Below, one piece after another: positions 43,501 to 54,403 of a DNA stretch of 64,000 nucleotides. How positions within the stretch are numbered: position 1 is the stretch's first letter; each line of letters opens with the position of its first letter. This DNA is from Hypomyces perniciosus (taxonomy: Eukaryota > Ascomycota > Sordariomycetes > Hypocreales > Hypocreaceae): contig SPDT01000006.1 in the NCBI GenBank assembly GCA_008477525.1, positions 1,391,501 through 1,455,500 of the forward strand, written 5' to 3'. The notes under the pieces were generated by a model. That model saw only the letters and a list, made by a program, of their open reading frames with translations. It ran no database searches and was not told where the DNA came from. The translations under genes and the position numbers were made by a program.

Positions 43501-44805
43501 AGGCACGACAGCAGCGTGTTTGCCAGCCATCAACATGCATGGGAGTCGTAAAAGCGCACGCTTTGGGCCTGGCCTTTTAGCTGCCGGACCGTATCCGCTC
43601 CATCCAGAGAGAGACCGCCGCCGCCTCCGTCGTTGGAAACGCACGCAGAGCTCTGCTCTAATTTTATATGGGAGTCAATTGGGACGCCATCCACCAGTGA
43701 CAGGCCTGTTCACGGCCGCATAATAGGCGCCATGCTCCTCTGGCTCCTCTCCATCGGCCCCATCACACCCCAGCCCGCCTCTTATTGCTCGTCCATCCCT
43801 CCCACCTCTTTGAACCGCCCATACCTTATTATACATACGACTAGCTGCCGTGGGTGTGTGAGAGTGTGTGTGCCTGCGTTGTCGAGCTATTCTTCCTCGC
43901 TTCCTCTTCCTCCTCTCTCTCCCTCTCTCTCTTCTTTCCCTCTCCCCTTCCCGCTCCCCCTTCGCCATCCAGCGCCGTTTGGTAGCAGCAAAAGAGAGAG
44001 AAGAAGCAGAAAGAGACGGAGAAGAAGAAGATCCAGGTCATAGCCGAGCTGTTTCTTGTTTTTCTTGTTCTTGTTCTTGTTCGTCAGGCTCGTTTCACTA
44101 CCAGCCCCTCCACCCACCCTCAAAATATAGTACGCCTGCATCCTCCTGTATCATCTGTACGAACCACGACGAAACATCTTCCAAGTACGCGGTACGAACA
44201 AGCGCCGAGCCAACCCCCTCTTCGATACTCGCCGGCTTGTCACAGCGGCGGTGTCCCAGCCTTTGCGCGAAGGGCGCTTCTGTGTGTCCAAACCACCAAC
44301 ACTTCTCTCACAACTCCTAGGCCTCGTTGTCTCGCTCTCACCTCGCTGCATTACACCTCACCTTCCACCTTGCGACTGGCTGAGACATACACTACCGGCC
44401 AGCCACCGACGTGCTGTACCTCAATCTCACACAAAGGCATTAGTATACAGCCTCCCGAAAGTCACCGTCTCGCAGCCGACGACTCGAACATCTCGGTGCG
44501 CTGCCCAATCGCGGCGTGCTTGAAACCTGGTATCCGGGAGCAGACAGAGGTTGTGTTCTATGTGATGGTCGACATCTGAGAAAAACCGCAGCCTGCCGTG
44601 AATTTGTGGGCCTTCGCCAGAGAGCAAGCCCGGACAGTTGGACCTTGCCCTACCGACAATACCGTGGCACGGTGCGTGTGCCGTTCCACGGGGTTGTTGT
44701 ACGCCAGCGCCTCAAAGGATTGTTCCTTGCAGGCGCTGCAGCAAGTGTCGTCTCCGGTAATTGATCGTATTTGAGCTCGGAGAGATATCATATCAGATCA
44801 TCACC
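37588..44805. other. Gene-poor interval of 7.2 kb
   Basis: No intact gene supported on either strand. It includes AGC/AGT repeats at 39013-39046, TACTCCGTA at 39046-39054, GTACTCGTACT-type repeats near 42815-42858, and a strongly C/T-rich tract at 43880-43970. Overlapping frames of 180-195 codons at 43102-43723 exist on both strands but have unlikely compositions. Positions about 43850-44805 look like promoter and leader of the WD40 gene. Confidence 0.55.
39013..39046. repeat. AGC/AGT trinucleotide repeat
   Basis: An imperfect run of AGT and AGC units directly abuts a TACTCCGTA element at 39046-39054. Confidence 0.9.
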
Positions 44806-47800
44806 ATGTCGGCCTCGTCGAGAACCCCCCCCGTTTCCAACCGCTCTGGCAGGTCATCCACAGCACGGGGCCACCCGATACAACAAGACTTCACGGCCAT
44901 GCCAACAGCCAAAGACCTCAAGTATTTCATCCCATGCGCTGCTACAGCGTCCATGTTCCTCTATGCCCAGGGGTCTTCTGTCGTATGCTCACACCATGAC
45001 ACCCTCAATATCGATCGAAGATTCTCGAGCCATGCCGATGAAATCCAATTGCTGGCAGTGGACAACCAAAGCGAACTTGGTGCCGGCCGCTTGGTTGCTA
45101 GTTATGATGCTGGCCAGACGGCAATTGTGTGGGACTTGATGACTGGCGACGAAGTCTCTCGATTTGCATCATATGAACATCTCACAGTTGCTGCCTGGAT
45201 GCGCAACGGAAACGTCGCATTTGGTGAGTAGGAAATAATGCGACCTACGCAAATGTCCTGAGCGATTTGCATAAATTAACAGGGCTCGTACAGGTAACAC
45301 GCAAGGAAGTATCATCCTTTTTGAGCCAACCACTTCCGAGCATATTTCGTCTAGGACGATAGACCAAATCGCAGTTACGGCATTGGCACCATCGTCTGAT
45401 TGCAGGACGTTTGCGATTGGGTAAGTATACTGTGGTGTGAAGGCGTGATAAATGAACGGCGTTGACTAAAATCTCAGATACCAAAATGGCTCTCTCTTAA
45501 TCGCAACTCTTCAACCTCGCTTCACCATCCTACACAACTTGACGACTTCAAGGGGTCCCTCCCCTATCGTCACACTGGCATGGCACGCTTCCTCCTCCAA
45601 GCAAAAATCGGACATGTTGGCTGTGCAGACCCACGATGGCGACCTGCGAGTTTGGAGTGTGTCCAAGTCGTACAATGCGGAAGACCCCGCCAAGGTGGTT
45701 AGGATCCTGCGGAGGAACGAAAACTATCTGACTGGTCCCAATTGGATGGGTTGGTCTAAGAATGGTCGCATCATCCAATTCTCTGACTCGTATGTCGCTC
45801 CATATAATCACGGCCTAAGCGCGCGCGGCTGCTTGCTGTCCGTCGTAACCACTCACTAACGCTTTGAATAGAGAAACACGGTCGTGGGACGTGAGGACAA
45901 AACATGTCACTCACGATTCCATCCCGACTCTGGAAAATGTAAAAGGCATTGCGGTATATGGCCCAGGCGCCAGCCTCTTCACACTGGGACAAAACAATAC
46001 GGTCCAGCAATTTGACCTCAACTCGCCAGCCATTATGGTAGCCAACGTTCAGCACCCCGCCACCCTTCTTCCGCCTTCTCCTCCAACTTCTGAGGAAACG
46101 GGGGGGAGATCAATCCACTCTGCAACTACCATCCACACATCGGAGTCAGAGACCAGTTCTGTCCCGGTTGAGATGGGAATTTCAGAAAGCGACGACGATC
46201 ACCTATCTCCTTTTGCTCGAATTTCCAAGCGCAACATCCCTGACTCTAGCAACGAGACATACGATTCTGCTAGCCCCGTCTCCAGTCGAAGTGGCATGTC
46301 GTTGTTATCCAAATCGTCTGCTGGCTCACGAACACCCGGACGACAGGCGGCTTCGTTAAGATCGCGAGGAATGACAGAAAACACATATATCTCGGCAGGA
46401 TCATCGCTCAAGTCGTCCACTGTTGGCAGAAGGGAGGTGGACAACTACTCGATGGGTTACTCTCTTCCAACCACAAGTGCACCATCGGTTGCTTCATCCA
46501 AATCCAGGCATCGTCCTTCCCGACTAAGACATGAAGTGCCTCGCAGTCCTGACGACGCCACCAAGGTGCACGAGCTGTTCAAGTTTACTCGCACACGTCT
46601 GAGTGATATCCCTTACAAGCATCCTATGGCGATAGATAACTCACGCCTCACAAACGATGACCTTCGTAGACAGATGCTGAGCACTATTTTTGGGTGGCAC
46701 AAAGAGATGGAAGACTTGATTCGTGATGAAATGAGCAGACATCCTGCGGGATCAGCGAGTCGAATTCTGCTTGCCAAGTGGCTTGGAGACATCGATTCTG
46801 ACATCATGGCCGCCAGTTCTCAAAATATGACCTCGTCGGATTGGATGCTGTTGGCACTGAGCAGCATTGGTAGCCATGCATCTCAGAAAAAGATAGGCCG
46901 CACCTACGTTCAACGTCTTCTGGAGAATGGTGATGTGCATGTGGCGGTAACGATCATGCTAGGAATGGGAGACCAGAACGATGCCATTGAAGTCTACATC
47001 TCACACAAGCGATTCATGGAAGCTCTCATTCTGACCTGTATCACATTCCCCAGCGTCTGGGAAAGACAGGCCGCCATTATCCGCAAATGGGGTGAATGGG
47101 CTGTCCAGCATAGCCAGCAACAGCTGGCGATCCGTTGTTTCGCTTGCACAGACCAAGAATCGTCAGAGCCATGGACTTCACCGTCGGCTACACAGCTCAA
47201 TTTCCGCAGCATCTCGGCATGCATCCCCGAGGTCCTCAGCCCGCCTCTCTCACCACCGGGATTTCAGCGTGGCCCCCAGCGCAGCATTGCAAAGGCATCG
47301 GCGCTGAAGCTCATCACCACGTTTGGAGAACAGAACCGGGGGGCTAAGTTCTACTCTCAGGCTGACGGCGGTCAAACACCCATTGCTGCGGGAGTCACGC
47401 CCATTGCTGAGTCGGCCCTCTCCCCGGGAGGCGGCTTTGAGGCTGCCACTGCATTCCTCCGGCCATCGAGCAACAGTAGGTTCAATACGCCAACATCGGC
47501 ACGTCCTGGTGGGTCAAATTTTGGTCGTGGTCGCCTCCCCTCGATTGGAGAGATTCCACCGGATCTCAATCGCAACGCGCTCAAATCTACCGAGGGCACC
47601 ACACCCGTTGTTGAGCAGGTTAGCCGCCGACGGGGTCACTCTCGCACGTCGTCTGCTTCACATGACAACTTGGCCATGGGACTTGCTATGCAGCGCGCTG
47701 CGACTGCGAGCCCCATGATGATGAGAGAAGGGTTCCACCGTCTCGTCCAAGGCCATGAGGGCGAGCGGCCTCCGTCACCCGATCAAGCCATTATGGCCAA

Positions 47801-49886
47801 AATGCAGGAAGCTAGATCAAACCTGCGAAATGGCTCCCGTGATCGGATCCCGCATGGTGTTCACCTACAATTGCAGCCCATTCTGCAGCCTTCACTAGCG
47901 GATGTGACATCTCCTGAGCAGTCTGTCGCGTCCTCGACTCGCCCACACTGGCCTTCTCGACGTCGAGGCCCCGGATCCATAGCCAGCTCCGTTACATCGA
48001 ACTCGAGCGCTGGGAGGAGCTTGAGAACTAACACAAGGCATCGCGATGACTACATCCATAGCTTGGACACTGCTCAGCTCTATGCGAAGAAATCACGCAG
48101 TAGGCCTGGAAGCAAGGAACGAACCAGAGAATCCTCTACTGGTCGTCATGGAAGCCGAGAAAGACGAAACCACTCGCGAGAGACATCCAAAGAGCGGGGT
48201 AGAACGTCAGCCCGAACGTGGACCAAGCCAAAGAGATCTCCTACATCTCCTGTTCCCATGTCCCCTGAAGATTTGGCAATCCTCAGCGCTCACAAGTACT
48301 TCGATGCTGTTGAGCCCCTTGCGATTCGGAAGGCAAGCAGCACGAAAGGCAAGACAGCTAGTCGCACTTCTAGCCGTGGAAGCGGTCGTAAAAGCCCGGA
48401 TGGAAGACAACGCCCTCCGTCTTTGGACATCCGTGGAAGGAGCCAGGGCCGAAATGGTTCGGTTGTCCGGTCACCATCGTCTCCAGTGCCTCTATCCGCT
48501 TCCGTGCTGCATTACCAAGGATCTGAGGACGAGGAGGATTACCAAAAGGCCATGCAGGCCCAAGAGAACTTCAGGGCCAAACACAGTCGCAGTGTCAGCC
48601 GCAACATGAATCCCCCTGCTGTGGGCCAGCGTGGGCGGTCAGAAAGCCGGCACAGGGAGGCCGCAGAGTCTCGCGACGTTGTTCCGCCATTGGCTACCCA
48701 TGCTCCTCATGTGCGAGCCATGTCGACTGAACAAGCTGGCGATCTGCGACAGATAAAACATGAAAGGCAGCAGAAGAAGGACGTGGCAGCCCGAGAGCTC
48801 GAAGAACGTCGCCAGTCTCTTGCAAAACGAAAGATGGCTCCTCAATTTCCGCACCCAAGCGAGATATCGCCTGCCAAGTTGCCGATTGGTGTTGAAGCTG
48901 CAGACGAGACCCCGCCCGAAAACATTCCGCCTCGCTGTGCCACAGAGCCTCCTCGGGGTGTCACCGAGCTTCCTCGGGGCATGTTCGCGAGGACTGCACT
49001 GCAAATCGGGCTGCCTGCTACTCCCAGGGCCATGAGACTTCTCCACTCACCGGAGGAAAAGGATGCAGAGATGGATCTCCCGCCAGTTCCAACCACATTT
49101 GCTCAGAGACATTCACCACATAACTCGCCAAGCAAGGAGAAAGAGGAGCCAACACTAACGTTGCTGCCGTCGACAGTCTACCAACCACCATCCCGACCGA
49201 TGATTCCTCGAAGCATGTCAGCGCCTATCCCTGAAGAGCTCTCCCCCTTGCCTCGGTTTAGTAGAAAAGGTAGTACTACGAGCGGCGAGGCACGAGGGCT
49301 CGACGGGATCATTGAAGGCGAACGGAGCCGACCTCGGGCGGAACGAGTGCCTCCACCACCGCCACCACCCCCTCCCGCGCCGCCGCTTCTGAAGGAGCTC
49401 CAGCATTTGGCTGTCCCTCCGCCCCCTCCGCCGGCACCGTTGCCCCATGCGCAACGATCGTTCCCTGCTGGTGGAGCGGTTGCCTCTGGCATGATAGAGA
49501 TTGTCATGGACGACGATGGGCCAGCGCAGCCCATTACTGCAGCACCAAACGATGGAATGGTGCCTGTGCTCCCTCCTCCAGAACCTCCTGTAAGGAATCA
49601 CAACCGTGGCCGCAGCACCGGCGAGGGCAGCATTTCAGGCCGTCTCGCCAAGGCCACTGAGCGTCTCCGATCTGGCAGTCGCAGTCGCAAGGAGAGTTCT
49701 CGTGGTGTCAAGTCACCTCCAATGGAGATGCCCAGTGATGGTCATATTGCTAGCATGAATCAACTGAGATCCCCGGTGGCTGGGGTTCGGCCACCTGTGA
49801 TATTCGACCGGGATATGATCCGGTCGCCTATCGAAGGCCGTGGCAAGCACAGGTCGACGGGACTGCACGAGAGCGAGATGTTCTAA
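44806..49886 (+). CDS. Large WD40-repeat protein with helical and disordered C-terminal regions, four exons
   Basis: Exons are 44806-45223, 45294-45420, 45478-45789 and 45872-49886, encoding 1623 residues; the three introns (70, 57 and 82 bp) are GT-AG and the phases close. Residues about 40-330 form a WD40 propeller: GRLVASYDAGQTAIVWDLMT, GSIILFEPTTSE, DMLAVQTHDGDLRVWSVSK, FSDSETRSWDVRTK. After a Ser-rich linker, residues about 505-720 are helical (HELFKFTRTRLSDIPYKHPM, MLSTIFGWHKEMEDLIRDEM, VHVAVTIMLGMGDQNDAIEV), like the alpha-solenoid that follows propellers in coat and scaffold proteins. The rest is disordered: SR-type stretches (RHGSRERRNHSRETSKERGR), an E/R/K coiled coil near residues 1245-1275, and poly-proline blocks at about residues 1445-1475 (PPPPPPPPPAPP). 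The layout is known from uncharacterised Pezizomycotina proteins. A scaffold role is inference. Confidence 0.9.
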
Positions 49887-51455
49887 ATTAGTTACTGACT
49901 ATGCATCCATTGGGCATGGGATAATTCCCTTCACGTTATGTGCTATTCGATTCAGTGCATGGCGATCGGCGTTGTCCAATTCATCTTCAGGCACTTGGAT
50001 AGCATATTGATTTCGCTTCTTCACCATTGTTGTTTTTTTTATTCTTCTTGCATACTTTCACATTTGATCATGTGGTATTCAGTTAGAGGCAAAGCTTATT
50101 CATCTTCATATTTCCCTTGCATGGGCGGGAGGACGCTTTTCTTTTTCTTTTTTGTGGGCTACAACATGATGTCGCATAGATACGAACCCATATGCGCACA
50201 CGCTTGCATTTGCCTTTGATATCCGGGTTGGGATACCTTTTGTCACTTTTACTCACTTACTTCATGACTGATGACTATTTATATAACAAGTTGGGCGAAG
50301 CCTCAAAAATCAAGTGCGGATAGGATTGGATGCACGAGATGGGAAAGGGCCGGGGAAAGCTTTATACAATGCTGCCTCACGGCAACTTGTTGGAGGTCGT
50401 TGCTTGGAGGATTGATAGTGGGTTGATTGAGGATTGATTGGTTGATTGGTAGTTTATGGTATTATTTTGATCGTTTTTGTGTGTGAATATGTATATCTCT
50501 GCAGGTGCATTTTTTGTTTGTCCGCTGTGCTGGACGCTGTGTGTGTATCTGTACGAACAGGTGGTGGGGGTGGTGGTGATGGCTTCATTTTCTGCCCCCT
50601 GATTGTCATGACATAAGGAGGGTTCGAATGTCACAAAAGCACCACTGCACATGGTTTTGCGATGCTCATTGAAACGAAAACCGAATTCACCGGTGCATTT
50701 GAATCTACAGGATATTTTTCACGTCGATTAAAAATGAAAAATAGCAGCAAAAAGCAAAAAATAAAGTGTTGACATCTCCATCTCGCCCAACCAACCCAAA
50801 CCCCTCGTGATCGTAATCCAGCCCGCCACGCGACGGGGGAGATGCCTCTGCAGAGTGAAACCTCCCTCAAGTGTCATCTCCAATGCTTAGGGCCGACAAA
50901 CCGACGTCGCGAGTTACCTGCGCGAGCGGGCGGCCACCGCAGCGTTCGGGCTGGGCGTCGAACGAGGGGGATCTTACGGGGATGGGTGTGAGAAGCGGCG
51001 CGATAACCGAGACTCTTCACCGTTTGACCATTACAGCCGGTAGATGGGCGCTACTTTTTGGCTTATATACCTTAGGGGTGCACGGGTCCGGATAATTGTC
51101 GGGGCGTGCTTGACTTGTGCCTGGTACGGAGTAATACAGTGCTAACTAAGCGCTTCAACTTACATCACAACACCATAAGCATGGATGCGACGATTATGAC
51201 AAACGATTGATGGCTTGGCCTGGGGCGTTGATATTCTCTTTCTTTTCCTTGCGGTAGCCGCTCCAATTGCAATTGCAATTCCAATCCCAATACCAACAAA
51301 TCAGAATGACCCGCACCGTCTAGTTGTCCTCGTCCGCCGCCCTCCTCGCTCTTGAGACGGACGGACGGTAGCAAGAGACGAAGCTTCAATCCGCAAAACT
51401 CCAAACAAAACACGCATAAGAGGAGAGCGATACCTCTCCCGCGACCTCGCTCACT
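49887..51455. other. Intergenic between WD40 gene and GPI15
   Basis: No gene supported. T-rich 3' flank near 50030-50150, GATT repeats near 50410-50450, and a TACGGAGTA element at 51125-51133. The right end contains the GPI15 promoter. Confidence 0.5.
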
Positions 51456-52154
51456 ATGCTTACCACCGCTCCCCGCCTGCGCATCCGCCGTCCCTCTCCC
51501 ACCACCGCCGAATTCACCGTCACCACTCTCCCGCCGCAGACCTTCACCCTACGACTGCTGTGGTACCTCCTCCTCCTCCTGCGAATGTTCCTCTCCCTCA
51601 CGATGCTCCTCATCCTCTACGTCCGATGGATACAGGAGAAAACCGCCCACTTCGCCACCACATACACGCCGCCGCGGACCATCCCTCCGCCGCCGGTCTT
51701 GTCGCTTGACCGGCTCTCCTTCGCCCTCGACGCATTCCAGCGGACGCCCACAGGCCTCGGCCTCGTACGCATCGCTGCCTCCATACCGCTCCCAGTGCTC
51801 GTCCCCATGGTGGCGGTTGTATTCTACGCGCTGAGCTTGCGGGCCCATGCCGAGGAGAGCCTGTTGGTGCTCCGCGGGCTGGGCGTGCAGACGAGCGAGA
51901 GCCCCGCGACGTACCTCACCAGCGCGACGACGCGGTTCATCCCAACGGAGAAGATTCAGGATATTTTTGTGAATGAGGCGTTCCGGGGGTTTGAGGTGAG
52001 GTATTACCTTGTGGTGGTGGTGGAGGGTGAGGAAGATGTGGTGGTGGTGTTTCCAGGGCTGTTGCCGAGGAGGAGGATTGTTGAGACGGTTTGGAGAGGG
52101 GCGAGGGAGTGTTTGTATGAAGGAAGGGGGGAGGATAAGGTACAAGTAGTATGA
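51456..52154 (+). CDS. GPI15: GPI-GlcNAc transferase subunit PIG-H/Gpi15
   Basis: An intronless frame of 232 residues. Residues 33-58 (LRLLWYLLLLLRMFLSLTML and following) and 110-128 are hydrophobic membrane segments. From residue 133 the PIG-H domain is clear: EESLLVLRGLGVQTSESPAT, then RFIPTEKIQDIFVNEAFRGF, YYLVVVVEGEEDVVVVFPGL and LLPRRRIVETVWRGARECLY. PIG-H is part of the ER complex that transfers GlcNAc from UDP-GlcNAc to phosphatidylinositol, the first step of GPI-anchor synthesis. In yeast Gpi15 the same domain follows a membrane hairpin. The 3' half has strong strand bias (G/T-rich codons) compared with the C-rich 5' half. It is convergent with DEG1, with 141 bp between stop codons. 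Confidence 0.9.
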   Translation: MLTTAPRLRIRRPSPTTAEFTVTTLPPQTFTLRLLWYLLLLLRMFLSLTMLLILYVRWIQEKTAHFATTYTPPRTIPPPPVLSLDRLSFALDAFQRTPTGLGLVRIAASIPLPVLVPMVAVVFYALSLRAHAEESLLVLRGLGVQTSESPATYLTSATTRFIPTEKIQDIFVNEAFRGFEVRYYLVVVVEGEEDVVVVFPGLLPRRRIVETVWRGARECLYEGRGEDKVQVV

Positions 52155-52295
52155 AATATCAAGACACTTGAAGAGAATAGAAAATAATGACCTTAATCAT
52201 ATAAAGAGTGTTGTGCTGGACGAATGGTATAAAGGCAGTGGTGGTCTTGAAGTAAAATTCGACGTCTGTCTATCTGCATTTTATATCTATTTACC

Positions 52296-54005
52296 TCATT
52301 CGCCAGCCACATTGGCCTCGTCGCCCTTGCTCGCGCGGAGCCCCTTTTTAGCCCTCATATCATCTGCATCTGCAAAACCCTTGCGCTTCGCATACCTATC
52401 ATTCTGCTCCTCCGGAGACTGCAACATCTTCAGGTTCATGACACCCACATACTTGCCACCCAACCGCCCACTATTACCCCCCTCAAACATCCTCGTGCTG
52501 CCACTCACTTTAACCACGCCATCTTCTTTGCGTGATGACGCCTGCTGCTGCTGCTGCTGCTGCTGTGAAATGTGTTGCAGCAACCGTCCCGCTAGCAATT
52601 CATCCATCTTCTTCTCGCGCCACATCTGCCACGCATCATCCATGATGCCAAACTGGCCGAACCTACCAGACGGTCCATCCTCACCGACGAACACCCACTG
52701 CAGCGCATTGTCCTTGAGATCCGCCGTCGAGGGGACGTCCAAGTCGGCGGGGAAGATGCAATCCCAGAGCACGAGGGGCACTTCATCGGCCATGACGTAG
52801 TTGGGCCGACAGGGGTTCTTTTGCACGTCGAGAAGGTCCGTCACCAAGGAAGGTGGTTCGAGACCTTGACCGACGAGGAACAGGACAGCGACCATGTGCC
52901 GGATTTGGTGCCACAGGAAAGCGGAGCCGCGGACGTGGAAGTAGTAGACTTTGGGATAGACGCCGTCAGCCGTGTTGATGTTATCAGGGGCGAAACCAGC
53001 ACTTCGGAGGTAGGGAAGTGCGCTGGCGGCGTCCTTGACCTCAACGATATCGGACTCAAAGATGCGTCTGGTGAAGTTGGTGATTTGTTTAGCGGGGTCG
53101 ATTTTGCAGAGATTGCGGAAATCGTGGTCCCCTTCATATCGCTTGGCGGCGTCGCGCATCGCCTCGATATTGAGCCAGCCAGGTTTCATCAGGCTCCCCT
53201 GAGTCAGCGGGTCAATATGTGACGGCGATGGCCCAAAGGCAGGCTGCGTAAAGAAGTATCGGTATTGGCGCTCCCGGCATGAGAAGCGGGCGGAGAATTC
53301 AGGGGGCGGCGAAGGACACCAGGCGAGAATGCGAATCTCCTTGGGGAGAAGACGGTTGAGAACGTGGGGATAGGGGATCTCGTCCAGGATGTCGTCAAAG
53401 GGTTTTGTCTGCGATGTGTCTTCCTCTGCTTCTTCTCCTTCGTCGATTTCCATAGCATCCTGCTTCTCCCCTGAAACAGCTGCGGCTTCGTCTTCGTCGC
53501 GCTGTAACCGCTTCTTGGGCAACGGTCTGTTGCTGCGGACTCTCAGTCCAATGACTTGTCCAAAAGCACTGACGCCGCGGTCCGTACGCCCGCACTTGGA
53601 GTATTCGCAGCAATCAAAGTCCACCACTTTTTCGTCCTCCGGGAAGATGAGACAAGCCCTGGTGAGGGCGTTCCACAACTCCTCCTCGATAGACGGCTGG
53701 TTGCCCTGGGCCTGGAACTCGAATCCGCCGTAATTCTTGCCCAAATATGCCAGTTTCAGGGCGATGAATCTCGTCGAATATCTCGACGGGTCCATCTTGC
53801 GCTTTGCTTTGGGTTTCTTGGTGTTCTGGGGAGTGTCAGAGACCGGGGGTTTATCCCCGCCTGCTTCCTCTTTGCATTCCAATTCATGTTTCGGGATTGC
53901 AGTTTGCGTGGAGGAAGCAGAAGCCTTCAGTTCCTTCTCGAGTTCTTTCACCCGCTGTATAAGCCCGGCTTTGGTCCAGTTGTTGTAGTTTATTTGGTCC
54001 GCCAT
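52296..54005 (-). CDS. DEG1: tRNA pseudouridine38/39 synthase Deg1/Pus3
   Basis: The intronless frame gives 569 residues from MADQINYNNWTKAGLIQRVK (54005). The frame is open to an ATG at 54158, which would add 51 Arg-rich residues. An N-terminal coiled coil is followed by a Lys-rich linker and the TruA-type domain: RFIALKLAYLGKNYGGFEFQ, the catalytic Asp142 in CGRTDRGVSAFGQVIGL, EIRILAWCPSPPPEFSARFS, RQYRYFF, and HQIRHMVAVLFLVGQGLEPP. This enzyme makes pseudouridine at positions 38 and 39 of tRNA anticodon stems. The protein is longer than yeast Deg1 because of an acidic insertion (EGEEAEEDTSQT) and a C-terminal extension with a poly-Gln run encoded by CAG repeats at about 52541-52563. The Gln tract is a likely site of length variation. 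Confidence 0.95.
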   Translation of the reverse strand: MADQINYNNWTKAGLIQRVKELEKELKASASSTQTAIPKHELECKEEAGGDKPPVSDTPQNTKKPKAKRKMDPSRYSTRFIALKLAYLGKNYGGFEFQAQGNQPSIEEELWNALTRACLIFPEDEKVVDFDCCEYSKCGRTDRGVSAFGQVIGLRVRSNRPLPKKRLQRDEDEAAAVSGEKQDAMEIDEGEEAEEDTSQTKPFDDILDEIPYPHVLNRLLPKEIRILAWCPSPPPEFSARFSCRERQYRYFFTQPAFGPSPSHIDPLTQGSLMKPGWLNIEAMRDAAKRYEGDHDFRNLCKIDPAKQITNFTRRIFESDIVEVKDAASALPYLRSAGFAPDNINTADGVYPKVYYFHVRGSAFLWHQIRHMVAVLFLVGQGLEPPSLVTDLLDVQKNPCRPNYVMADEVPLVLWDCIFPADLDVPSTADLKDNALQWVFVGEDGPSGRFGQFGIMDDAWQMWREKKMDELLAGRLLQHISQQQQQQQQASSRKEDGVVKVSGSTRMFEGGNSGRLGGKYVGVMNLKMLQSPEEQNDRYAKRKGFADADDMRAKKGLRASKGDEANVAGE

Positions 54006-54403
54006 GTTGTTAGATCGGCCCTCTTCTCGCCTGGTGTGTAGATTTTTCACCGATGAAGAGAGACAGCAGAAGGCGTTTCTGGGCCTACGGGATCTTCTCG
54101 CAATTGCGCCCACAGAAGCGCTGTTGCGGCCACCAAATTTATTGTGGAAAGGCCGCATGTAAGTTTGTGGGAATTTTCAACATCAGTCAGTTATTAGGAC
54201 TCACTCACAACACAGGCAAAATGGTTAAGCTGGGTTGAGACGAAAAAAAGGCGTGGCTTGGTAACTCGTCGTTGTGGCGAGTGCGAAATGCGCCACATCT
54301 CCTATTGTTGCGCTAATATGGGTGTCACCACTTCATACTCCGTACTCCGTATGCTGTGATAATTGCTCTTCCTCTCATGCAAAATCACATATACGAACAT
54401 TGA
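54006..54403. promoter_or_regulatory. Bidirectional promoter region DEG1/Rho-like GTPase
   Basis: Only 398 bp separates the two divergent start codons. Two overlapping TACTCCGTA elements sit at 54337-54345 and 54344-54352, close to the start of the GTPase gene. Confidence 0.55.

Noticed and set aside
43102..43723. Overlapping 180- and 195-codon frames on both strands
   Set aside because: Both are Arg/Pro/Leu-rich with no recognisable blocks, and mirror each other in GC-rich promoter DNA.
49178..49601. Gly-rich minus-strand frames
   Set aside because: They mirror the poly-proline region of the WD40 protein on the plus strand.
53389..54041. Plus-strand frames of 114-161 codons
   Set aside because: They are antisense to DEG1/PUS3, whose catalytic motif fixes the coding strand.
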